Of a DNA stretch of 64,000 nt, positions 50,456 to 57,648 are shown piece after piece. How positions within the stretch are numbered: the stretch's first letter is position 1; each line of letters opens with the position of its first letter. A model generated the notes under the pieces. It searched no databases. It saw only the letters and a program-made list of their open reading frames with translations, and had not been told where the DNA came from. Source of the DNA: a bacterium (GTDB lineage Bacteria > Desulfobacterota > Binatia > DP-6); assembly GCA_026129405.1 (NCBI GenBank), contig JAHCID010000001.1, forward strand, positions 1,209,237 through 1,273,236. The letters are read 5' to 3'. The translations under genes and the position numbers were made by a program.

Positions 50456-50734
50456 GTGCCGCGGCGGGATGAGGCGTTGTTGGACGAGCTGAAGACCCTG
50501 GCCGATCGCCTGGGTGTGAAGGTGCGGGAGGAGATCCTCCTTCGCGAGGTCGGCTATCGCGTACGCAGCGGACGCGCCGTCGTCCGCGGGCAGGACGTCG
50601 TCTTCCTCGACCGTCATGCCACGCCGGCGGAGCGCGTCGAGGTGCTGCTCGACGGGCTCGCGGGCCGCGACCTCGAGCCCCACTACGTGTCGCCGGAGCT
50701 GCGCCGCCTGCTCGAGCGGCGGGGTGCGGCCTGA
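50456..50734 (+). CDS. Small conserved hypothetical protein (92 residues)
   Basis: GTG 50456 start (PRRDEALLDELKTLADRLGV). It is a compact alpha/beta sequence with VREEILLREVGYRVRSGRAV, VRGQDVVFLDRHATPAERVE and LEPHYVSPELRRLLE. Proteins of this kind sit beside fur-family genes in high-GC delta-proteobacteria, but I know no function. It lies 12 bases before the Fur-family gene on the same strand and is probably co-transcribed. Confidence 0.75.
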   Translation: MPRRDEALLDELKTLADRLGVKVREEILLREVGYRVRSGRAVVRGQDVVFLDRHATPAERVEVLLDGLAGRDLEPHYVSPELRRLLERRGAA

Positions 50735-50745
50735 CGGACGCGGCA

Positions 50746-51234
50746 GTGGCCCAGCGCGGACGCATGCAGGATTTCGAGCAGGCGCTCCGCGAGCGTGGGC
50801 TCAAGTCCACCTCGCAGCGCGACGACATCGCCAAGATCTTCTTCCAGACCGAGAAGCACCTCTCGGTCGAGGAGCTGCACGCCGCGGTGAAGAAGGTGAA
50901 TCCGCGCGTCGGCTACGCCACCGTCTACCGCACCCTGAAGCTCCTCAAGGAGTGCGGGCTCGCCGACGAGCGACACTTCGACGACGGCCAGGCGCGCTAC
51001 GAGCCGGCCGCCGCCGAGCACCAGCACCACGACCACATCATCTGCGAGCGCTGCGGCAAGATCGTCGAGTTCAACAGCGAGGAGCTCGAGAAGCTCCAGG
51101 ACCGCATCGCGCGCTTCCTCGGCTTCGTGGTGAGCCGCCACCGCATGGAGCTGTACGGCATCTGCGCCGAGTGCCGTGAAGGCCGGCGCGGCGTTGTGCC
51201 CGCCCGCACGAAGTCCGGCGTCCACCAGGTCTGA
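50746..51234 (+). CDS. fur: Fur-family transcriptional regulator (iron-type)
   Basis: A 162-residue protein with the Fur winged helix (LKSTSQRDDIAKIFFQTEKH; RVGYATVYRTLKLLKECGLA) and regulatory/zinc-binding half (AEHQHHDHIICERCGKIVEF; CAEC near the C-terminus). HHDHIIC-x2-C and C-x2-C are the structural zinc ligands. A second Fur-family specificity (Zur, PerR) cannot be excluded by eye. It is 4.3 kb from the iron/heme island's Fur-box-like sites at 55.0-55.2 kb, which it may control. GTG 50746 is used; ATG 50764 is also possible. Confidence 0.88.
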   Translation: MAQRGRMQDFEQALRERGLKSTSQRDDIAKIFFQTEKHLSVEELHAAVKKVNPRVGYATVYRTLKLLKECGLADERHFDDGQARYEPAAAEHQHHDHIICERCGKIVEFNSEELEKLQDRIARFLGFVVSRHRMELYGICAECREGRRGVVPARTKSGVHQV

Positions 51235-51237
51235 CGC

Positions 51238-53157
51238 TCACGGTACGGCGACGGCGGGGCTGCCGTCGCCCGCCGGCCACACGCCGCGGTCCGTGCTGCG
51301 GCCGCCGTCCAGCACCACCCAGCTCTGCGCGCCCAGGTGCGGCAGCACGCGTGCGGCGGCGGCGAGCGCGGCGGCATCGTCGCCCGCGACGACCGCGAGC
51401 GGCGCGCCGTTCGCGCGTCGCAGCGTGAAGGCGCGCGCGCTGCCGCGGCCCGCGACCTCCTTCGGGATCGGCGGGAGGCCTGCGACCGCGAGCGTCCTGG
51501 TGATCGCGGCGGTGTCGCCGACGAGGAGCGCGGGACCCGCCGGCAGCGTGGCGACGGGCGACGCCTCGCGCTCGAGGAGGGCGCGTGCCACGGCGACCGC
51601 GGCGTCACGCGCGGTGGCGTCGCCGACCACGACGGCCGCCGCCGCCGGGTCGAACGCGACCGCGCGCAGCACGGGCGGCACGGCGTCGGCGGGGAGATGG
51701 CGGTACAGGCGCAGCGCGGGATCCAGGACCACCCGGCGCGCGCTTGCCGCGGTGGGGATCGCGACCGGCGTGTGCTCGCCGTCGACGCGGGCGAGACGCG
51801 AGGCCGCGCCGGTGTCCGTCTCGACGGCGAGCGGAACTCCGAGCGCGTACGGCGGCGGGGTCTGCCCGAGCGTGAGCGCGACGCCGTCCGGCGTGCGTCG
51901 CACGTCGCGCGCGGCGAGCGTCGGCGCCCCGGGCCGGTCCACCCACTGCGCGAAGAAGTCGCCCAGCGGCATGCCGGCGGCGGCGCCGAACGCGGCCGCG
52001 AGGTCGTGCCACGTCGCCGCGCCGAAGCGGTGGACGGTCCAGAAACGGCGGATGCCGTCGGCGAACGCGTCGGCGCCGATCGTGTCGCGCAGCATGGCGA
52101 AGACGAACGCGGCCTTGTGGTAGCCGGTCGCCTGCGACGCCGTGTGCCGGCGGCCGCGAAAGTCGCGCAGCGGGCGATCGTCGGCGGCGGGCAGGATCGC
52201 GAGCTCGCGCAGCCAGCGCAGGCGCAGGTCGCGCGCCGCGGCGGCGCCCTGGCGCTCGACGAAGGTGTAATCGGCCATGAACGTCGTGAGCCCCTCGGCC
52301 CAGTTGCCGCCGTCGCCGACGCGCACCCCGTTGCCCCACCAGGCGTGCAGCACCTCGTGCCCGAGCGATGTGTCGGGGATGAAGGGGAGGCCGATCACGC
52401 GCACGCCGAGATACGTGAGACCGGGAAAGCCGAGGCCGAGCGGCAGCGGTCCGGAGACGACGTCGAACCGACGATAGGGATAGGAGCCGATCCAGCCGCC
52501 GTAGAGGTCGAGATAGCCGGCGACCTTGGCGAGGTACGTGTCGGCGACGCCCGCGACCTCCGGATGGAGCCAGGTTCGCAGCACGATCGCGCCGTGCCGG
52601 CGCGCGGCGACGACGTAGGGGCCGACGAACAGCGCGAGGTCGTCGCCCGGGTGCTCGCTGGTGAAGACCGTGGCGTCGCGGCCGTCGCGTGTCGCGTGAT
52701 CGTCCAGGCGGCCCGGGGCGACGGCACGCAGGGGTGCGGGCACCGTCGCCGAGAGGCGCCAGGCGAAGGGCGCGTCGGGCAGCGGATGCCACGTACCCGG
52801 CGGCAGGTAGGCGTCGGTCGGTCCGGCGACCGGCGCGTCGCCGTCGGCACCCTTGAGCGTGCCCAGCGCCGTGCGGTAGCGGACGACGAGCGAATGCGTC
52901 CCGGCGGGAACGGGGATCGTGAGCGTTGCGCCGGCGGCCGGCTCGACGTCGAGCACGGCGCCGTCGCGGGTTACGGCGTCGACGCTGACCGCGGCGGGTA
53001 TCGTGAGGCGCGTCGGGGCGGGTCCCGTCGCCGTGAGCCGCACGGTGCCCTCGATGCGGCGCGCAGCGGGGTCGACGTCCGCCTGCACATCGATGCGCGG
53101 CGCCGCCGCGGCCGGCGTGGCGAGCAGCGCCAGGAGGAGGGCGAGGCGCCGGATCAC
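51238..53157 (-). CDS. Secreted M1-like metallopeptidase
   Basis: A 639-residue protein with a signal peptide (V-I-R-R-L-A-L-L-L-A then LLATPAAAA). An N-terminal beta domain (VQADVDPAARRIEGTVRLTA) is followed by a thermolysin-like domain carrying HEVLHAWWGN and downstream NWAEGLTTFMADY, giving HExxH plus the third-ligand Glu, as in M1 peptidases. A GAMEN motif is not seen, so exopeptidase activity is less certain. A C-terminal alpha/beta region follows. It starts by GTGA overlap with the ChaN-like gene. In the iron island it may help release ligand from host or detrital proteins, but that is inference. Confidence 0.82.
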   Translation of the reverse strand: MIRRLALLLALLATPAAAAPRIDVQADVDPAARRIEGTVRLTATGPAPTRLTIPAAVSVDAVTRDGAVLDVEPAAGATLTIPVPAGTHSLVVRYRTALGTLKGADGDAPVAGPTDAYLPPGTWHPLPDAPFAWRLSATVPAPLRAVAPGRLDDHATRDGRDATVFTSEHPGDDLALFVGPYVVAARRHGAIVLRTWLHPEVAGVADTYLAKVAGYLDLYGGWIGSYPYRRFDVVSGPLPLGLGFPGLTYLGVRVIGLPFIPDTSLGHEVLHAWWGNGVRVGDGGNWAEGLTTFMADYTFVERQGAAAARDLRLRWLRELAILPAADDRPLRDFRGRRHTASQATGYHKAAFVFAMLRDTIGADAFADGIRRFWTVHRFGAATWHDLAAAFGAAAGMPLGDFFAQWVDRPGAPTLAARDVRRTPDGVALTLGQTPPPYALGVPLAVETDTGAASRLARVDGEHTPVAIPTAASARRVVLDPALRLYRHLPADAVPPVLRAVAFDPAAAAVVVGDATARDAAVAVARALLEREASPVATLPAGPALLVGDTAAITRTLAVAGLPPIPKEVAGRGSARAFTLRRANGAPLAVVAGDDAAALAAAARVLPHLGAQSWVVLDGGRSTDRGVWPAGDGSPAVAVP

Positions 53158-54314
53158 GACGCCGGCCCGAAGCGCGCGACGAGCGTCTGCGTGCGCCCGC
53201 CGCGCCGTACGTCGAGCGGCAGCCACGTTCCCGGGGCCAGGCCCTCGACGATCGTGCGCAAGGCGCTCGGCTGCGGCGTCACGGCGCCGGCCGCCGCGAC
53301 GATCACGTCGCCCGGCCGCAGGCCGGCCGCCGCCGCGACGCTGCCTGCCTCCACGCGCACGACGCGTACGCCGCCGTCGCCCGGCGCCAGCTCGATGCCG
53401 AGCCGCGGCGGCGCCGGCTCGGCGCTAGGGGCGATGCCGAAGACCCAGTCGGCGACGTCGGGCGCGAGCCGCCCGCAGTCGCGCTCGACGTCCCAGGGGA
53501 TCAGTACGACCACGTCGCGCTCGCCCAGGGCGGCGAGCTGGTGCGGCACGCCGAAGCCGCGCTCGAGATGGCCGCTGCCCATGACGCCGACCACGACGGC
53601 GTCGGGATATGCGGCGGCGGCCGCGGCGAGCGCTTCGGCGAGGGCCCGGTCCCAGGTGAGCTGGGCTTCGACGAAGCGCCGGGCCGCGGCGGGATCGGGG
53701 TCGGCCGCGTGTCCGTGCGCGCCGAACGTCTCCGCCAGCGTCGCGGCGTAGGCCGGCGCCGCAGGGGCGGGCGTCCCGAGACCCTCGCGCTCGGCGTCGG
53801 GGATCGCCTCCCAGCCCTCGCGCGCGACGCGGCCGACGAGCGCGCGCTCGACGTTGAGGGCCACCATCGGCAGGCGGTTCGCGCGCGCCAGCTCGAAGAG
53901 CGGCAGGTAGAGCCGAGCCGGGAATCCCCAGACGCGATCCCAGTCGACGTCGGCGAGGAACCTCGGGGCGTCGAGCCCGCCTGCGATCCAGCGATCGAGG
54001 ACCGGCTGCGCGCGCCGTGGGAACATCTCGAAGCCGACGACGACGTGCCGCCGTCGCGCCAGCAGGCCTGCGATCACCTGGGCCTGCCAGCGATGGTGCG
54101 CCATGCGGTCGTGGTGCTCGCCGAGCAGGACGATCCGTGCCCGCGCCGCCTGCGCGAGGACGTCGGGGCCCGGCGTCGCACGACGGTCGCGCGGGCGGAG
54201 CCACGTGGCGGCGTCGACGCCGGGCCCCGTCGACTCGGGCGCGGGCGGTCGCGGCGCCCGACAGGCGGCGACGCCGACGAGCGCCGCGAGCAGGACGGGG
54301 AGGGCGCGCGGCAT
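53154..54314 (-). CDS. ChaN-family heme-binding-like lipoprotein fused to a PDZ domain
   Basis: A 386-residue lipoprotein. The signal peptide ends in the lipobox V-A-A-C18 (MPRALPVLLAALVGVAAC). Residues about 55-275 match the ChaN/DUF399 (haem-binding uptake, Tiki-like) group: RIVLLGEHHDRMAHHRWQAQ, VVVGFEMFPRRAQPVLD, VVVGVMGSGHLERGFG. GEHHD with the later G-x-G-H-x-x-x-G-x-G-V-P-H are the conserved metal/heme-coordinating features. Residues about 295-386 form a PDZ-like domain (GVRVVRVEAGSVAAAAGLRP, GDVIVAAAGAVTPQ). ChaN proteins are heme-regulated iron-uptake factors. It lies between the AraC gene and the M1-like gene, co-directional with both. Confidence 0.85.
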   Translation of the reverse strand: MPRALPVLLAALVGVAACRAPRPPAPESTGPGVDAATWLRPRDRRATPGPDVLAQAARARIVLLGEHHDRMAHHRWQAQVIAGLLARRRHVVVGFEMFPRRAQPVLDRWIAGGLDAPRFLADVDWDRVWGFPARLYLPLFELARANRLPMVALNVERALVGRVAREGWEAIPDAEREGLGTPAPAAPAYAATLAETFGAHGHAADPDPAAARRFVEAQLTWDRALAEALAAAAAAYPDAVVVGVMGSGHLERGFGVPHQLAALGERDVVVLIPWDVERDCGRLAPDVADWVFGIAPSAEPAPPRLGIELAPGDGGVRVVRVEAGSVAAAAGLRPGDVIVAAAGAVTPQPSALRTIVEGLAPGTWLPLDVRRGGRTQTLVARFGPAS

Positions 54315-54358
54315 CGCGTCGAGGATCGTCCGCGCGCCGGCGCGACGCCAGCGGCCGC

Positions 54359-55027
54359 TCAGCGTGGGGCGGTGGCCCAGCGGCTCGGCGGCATGCCGAA
54401 GCGACGGGCGAAGACGCGGCTGAAGTACGCCGGGTCGGCGAAGCCGGCGGCGAGCGCGGCCTCCTTCACCGAGGTGCCGCGGCGGAGCAGGAAGCAGGCG
54501 CGGTCGAGCTGGATGTTGCGGCGCAGGGCGGTGAAGCGCTCGCCCGTGACCCGGCGGATGACCGTCGAGACGTGACTCGGGCTGTAGCCGAGCGCGCGTG
54601 CCAGCTCACCCAGCGTCACCTGGCCGTCCAGGTGGCGCGCGAGGTAGTCCTGCACGGCGTCGTCGACCCGGGGACGCATCTCGACCGGCGCAGCCACGAG
54701 CCGGGCGAGGTCGGCCCAGACGTCGTCGAGCCGCGCCGCCAGGGAGGCGAGCCCGCCGTCTGCGCAATCGCCCTCGAGCGCGGCGAGGTCGCGGCTCGCG
54801 GCTTCGAGCCGCGCGCGCACGGCCGCGGGAAGCTCGGCGTCGGGCGCAAGGAGGATCGCCTCGACCATGGACGCTGCGGCGCGGGCCGCGGCGCGCACAT
54901 CGGTGTGCGCGCGGGCCAGGGCGGTGGAAGCGATGCGACCCGCGCCGAGTACCTCGGCGGCGTCGCGGCAGCGCAGAGCCTGCGACAGGCGAGCGACGGT
55001 CGAGCGCGCGAAGCTCCAGGGCGGCAT
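54359..55027 (-). CDS. AraC-family transcriptional regulator
   Basis: A 222-residue regulator from ATG 55027 (MPPWSFARSTVARLSQALRC). The C-terminal 100 residues are a two-HTH AraC/XylS DNA-binding domain: LGELARALGYSPSHVSTVIR and VKEAALAAGFADPAYFSRVF, ending ARRFGMPPSRWATA. The N-terminal helical region is a possible effector domain; no cupin is seen. The frame is open to 55165 (M-K-R-N), so a longer form is possible. Fur-like box 1 lies 17 bases upstream of this start. By analogy with PchR/YbtA it may control the iron island with Fur. Confidence 0.87.
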   Translation of the reverse strand: MPPWSFARSTVARLSQALRCRDAAEVLGAGRIASTALARAHTDVRAAARAAASMVEAILLAPDAELPAAVRARLEAASRDLAALEGDCADGGLASLAARLDDVWADLARLVAAPVEMRPRVDDAVQDYLARHLDGQVTLGELARALGYSPSHVSTVIRRVTGERFTALRRNIQLDRACFLLRRGTSVKEAALAAGFADPAYFSRVFARRFGMPPSRWATAPR

Positions 55028-55042
55028 GGGCCCGGCATCAAT

Positions 55043-55066
55043 ACTGAAATTGGTTTTCAGTTTCAA
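55043..55066. promoter_or_regulatory. Fur-box-like palindrome 1
   Basis: ACTGAAA (55043-55049), five bases, TTTCAGT (55055-55061) is a perfect 7-bp inverted repeat followed by a further TTTCAA half-site, the hexamer-array pattern of Fur operators. It is 17 bases upstream of the AraC start codon and differs from palindrome 2 at only a few positions. Confidence 0.55.
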
Positions 55067-55188
55067 CGGTGTTCTTGTACGGGCCGCGGCCGGAGAGGCG
55101 GATGCCGTGCGGGCTGCGTGGTCGGACGCCCGGGCGAAGAAAATCCAATCGATGTTCCGTTTCATCCCTTGTCGACAAAGGCACGTTA

Positions 55189-55211
55189 TTGAAAATGGTT
55201 TTCACTTTCAA
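55189..55211. promoter_or_regulatory. Fur-box-like palindrome 2 with possible overlapping promoter
   Basis: TGAAAATGGTTTTCA (55190-55204) is a perfect 6-3-6 palindrome with an extra TTTCAA half-site behind it. It lies 14 bases upstream of the first gene of the rightward iron operon (55225). A poor promoter may overlap: TTGTCG (55169-55174) 16 bases GAAAAT (55191-55196). Repression by Fur is the natural reading. Confidence 0.55.
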
Positions 55212-55224
55212 CCGGGGGATTCGG

Positions 55225-55656
55225 ATGATGATGGAGCGCCTCGATGTACCGTCCGCGGCGGCGGCCCTGCTGGCGGATGCCGCCTCACTGGGTCCGGTAC
55301 GGGCCATCCTGCGAAGCTGTAGCGGCTTCGTGGAGCTCTTCTGCTCGGCCGATGCCTTCGAGGTGCATGGGGGATGGCTCCACGTGCGCCAGCCCACGGC
55401 CCATCTGCACGTTCAGGTCCCGGCCCTGGCCGCGGCAGCCTTCCACGACGCCGGCGACGAGGCGCATCCTGGCCGGCCGTCCCTGTGGTTGCTCGGTCGC
55501 TGCGGGGCTCCCTGCCTCCTCCTGATCCTCGACCAGACCGAGGGCGAGGCGCGCGCGCGCCAGGAGACCGCGTTCCAGGCGCTGCGGGCGCGATGGGGCA
55601 CGCAGGTGGCCTTCCACGGCGGCGACGCGCCGGCTGAGGACCGCCTCCTCCACTGA
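55225..55656 (+). CDS. HemS/ChuX-like heme-utilisation protein (tentative)
   Basis: A 143-residue protein; ATG 55225 starts an ATG triplet (MMMERLDV) with GGGGG upstream. The body follows the order of a single HemS/ChuX/HutX-fold module: GPVRAILRSCSGFVELFCSA, HGGWLHVRQPTAHLHVQVPA, then AAAAFHDAGDEAHPGRPSLW and a terminal helix (FQALRARWG). It has a TAHLHV strand like the H-x-H-I heme region of that family, but similarity is weak. It is the first rightward gene after the Fur-like box, which supports iron/heme function. Cytoplasmic. Unknown function is the alternative. Confidence 0.7.
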   Translation: MMMERLDVPSAAAALLADAASLGPVRAILRSCSGFVELFCSADAFEVHGGWLHVRQPTAHLHVQVPALAAAAFHDAGDEAHPGRPSLWLLGRCGAPCLLLILDQTEGEARARQETAFQALRARWGTQVAFHGGDAPAEDRLLH

Positions 55657-55679
55657 TCATGCGGCGAGGAGCGGAGACG

Positions 55680-55859
55680 ATGGCAGAGCCGTGTGACGGC
55701 GGGCCCGAGGCGCGTGATGCGCGGTGCGACTGCGGCAATCTCCTGGCGCGGCTGACGGATCGGGGCGTCGAGGTGAAGTGCCGACGCTGCAAGCGCATCG
55801 TCGTGATTCCCATCGAAGCAGCCAGCGAACGACCAACCGTCGCCCGCCGCAGCACTTGA
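55680..55859 (+). CDS. Com-like zinc-ribbon small protein (59 residues)
   Basis: Start at ATG 55680, preceded by AGGAG; an ATG at 55659 is less likely. The body is CDCGNLLARLTDRGVEVKCR then RCKRIVVIPIE, that is C-x-C-x15-C-x2-C. It resembles the phage Mu Com translational activator zinc finger. It could bind RNA or iron/zinc. Position in the iron operon, 23 bases after the HemS-like gene, is unusual for that family. Confidence 0.65.
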   Translation: MAEPCDGGPEARDARCDCGNLLARLTDRGVEVKCRRCKRIVVIPIEAASERPTVARRST

Positions 55860-55968
55860 CCGTGCGGCCGCCGATGGGCGATCGCACCCGACCCACCGTC
55901 CCGGGCTGCCGCGTCCGGGCGGGCGTTGCCGGCCACTCCACTCCACTCGATCGATCGGAGAACACCTG

Positions 55969-57648
55969 ATGCCTCGCTTCCTCCCGCTCACCACCGCGCT
56001 CGCGCTGCTCCTCGCCGTCGTCGCCGCTGCGCCGGCGGCGACACTGGTTCTCGACCACGAGACACCCGGAGCCGCCTGGGACGGGATCGTCGACGGCTTC
56101 CCCGGGCTGGTCCCGAAGGACGGCAATCCCGACTTCGGCCAGAACCCGCTCTCGGTGGTGCTAAAGGGCGACGTGACCGAGGTGCGCTCCGTCATGGAGT
56201 TCCCGCTCGCGTCCCTCGCCGACGTGGCGGCGGACGACATCGTGGCCGTGACGCTGCGCTTCAACGTGGACGACGTGCTCTCCACGCTCGGCCCCGGCAC
56301 CGAGCTGAGCGGGAAGGCCGCGAGCAGCATCCGCGTCTACTTCTATGCCGGGGACGGCGTCGCGCTGACGTCGGACTTCAAGAACACGAACGAGGGATTC
56401 ACGACGGTGAGCATCGGCGGGAACATCACCGACGCCACCCTGAAGCAGACGGGTGCCGTGTTCTTCGAGGTCGATGCCCGCGCCCGGCTGGTGCAGGCGC
56501 TGGCCGAGGGCAGCACGCACCTCGGCGTCCTCTGGCGCACGACCGACAGCCCCACCGGCACCTCGCTCGACGACGGCCGGGGCGGCTCGGCGTCGGGTGA
56601 GCCGAGCGAGACGTCCGCCGGCTCGAAGATGCCGCAGCTCATCATCGAGGTGAACGAGCAGCCCCCGCCGGGTTGCGGCAACGGCGTCCCCGATCCCGGC
56701 GAGACCTGCGACGACGGCAACACCGACGACGGGGACTGCTGCAGCCGCCGCTGCCAGCTCGAGAGCGCCGGCAGCGCGTGCAGCGACGGCGACGCCTGCA
56801 CCACCGGCGACGTCTGCGACGGCGCCGGCGTCTGCGTCCCCGGCGGCCCGACCGTGTGCGACGACGGCAGCATCTGCACCGCGGACGCGTGCGATCCCGC
56901 GACCGGCTGCACGAACACGCCCACCAACGAGGGCGAGAGCTGCGACGACGGCAGCGTCTGCACCACCGGCGACGCCTGCACCACGGGCGTGTGCTTCGGC
57001 ACGCCGATCACCGGCACGTGCGACGACGGCAACGCCTGCACCAGCGGCGACGTCTGCACGGGAGGCATCTGCGTCGGCGAGCCGCTGTGCGGCAACGGCG
57101 TGGTCGAGCCGTCCTGCGACGAGGAGTGCGACGACGGCAACCGCGTCTCGGTGGACGGCTGCTCGGACGTCTGCCGCTACGACTCGCTGCTCGGCGGCAC
57201 CAAGCCGATGGAGTGCCTCGTGAGCATCGCCTTCGGCCTGCCCGTGCGTGACGGGTCGGGCAACATCGCCACGAAGCAGATCTGCACCGACAACGATCCC
57301 GCCTGCGACGCCGATCCCACCGAGGGCGTCTGCGGCTTCGACGTCGGCGTGTGCCTCGGCGTCGCCGATGCGCGGCTGCCGGCCTGCTCGGCCACGCCGA
57401 GCCTCGCGCCGGCGGTGCGCAAGCCGGGACGCTCGAAGCGCGATCGCGCGAACCGCGAGCGCCTCGACGCCGCGCTCGCGAGCGTCAGCTCGCCCGGCTG
57501 CACCGCGCCGGTGCGCATCGACGTGCCGCTGCGCAAGAAGGGGAAGAAGCTGCGCCCCGGCAAGACGAAGCTCGTCGTCCGCGCCAAGCCCGCCGGCGGC
57601 AAGCCGGACAAGGACACGGTAGTCCTCGGGTGCCTGCCGGCCTCTTGA
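55969..57648 (+). CDS. Secreted multi-domain cysteine-rich protein (CDDGN repeats) in the iron island
   Basis: A 559-residue secreted protein. The signal peptide (MPRFLPLTTALALLLAVVAA) is cleaved near APA-ATL. Residues about 25-220 form a beta-rich domain (LVLDHETPGAAWDGIVDGFP, VLKGDVTEVRSVMEFPL), similar to DNRLRE-type surface domains. Residues about 236-400 are cysteine-rich repeats of the CGNGVPDPGETCDDGN and CTTGDVCDGAGVC type, known from Myxococcota. The C-terminal 90 residues are basic (KKGKKLRPGKTKLVVRAK). It overlaps the receptor start, and its N-terminal beta domain resembles the N-terminus of the protein at 63815. The function is unknown; ligand capture is inference. Confidence 0.85.
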   Translation: MPRFLPLTTALALLLAVVAAAPAATLVLDHETPGAAWDGIVDGFPGLVPKDGNPDFGQNPLSVVLKGDVTEVRSVMEFPLASLADVAADDIVAVTLRFNVDDVLSTLGPGTELSGKAASSIRVYFYAGDGVALTSDFKNTNEGFTTVSIGGNITDATLKQTGAVFFEVDARARLVQALAEGSTHLGVLWRTTDSPTGTSLDDGRGGSASGEPSETSAGSKMPQLIIEVNEQPPPGCGNGVPDPGETCDDGNTDDGDCCSRRCQLESAGSACSDGDACTTGDVCDGAGVCVPGGPTVCDDGSICTADACDPATGCTNTPTNEGESCDDGSVCTTGDACTTGVCFGTPITGTCDDGNACTSGDVCTGGICVGEPLCGNGVVEPSCDEECDDGNRVSVDGCSDVCRYDSLLGGTKPMECLVSIAFGLPVRDGSGNIATKQICTDNDPACDADPTEGVCGFDVGVCLGVADARLPACSATPSLAPAVRKPGRSKRDRANRERLDAALASVSSPGCTAPVRIDVPLRKKGKKLRPGKTKLVVRAKPAGGKPDKDTVVLGCLPAS

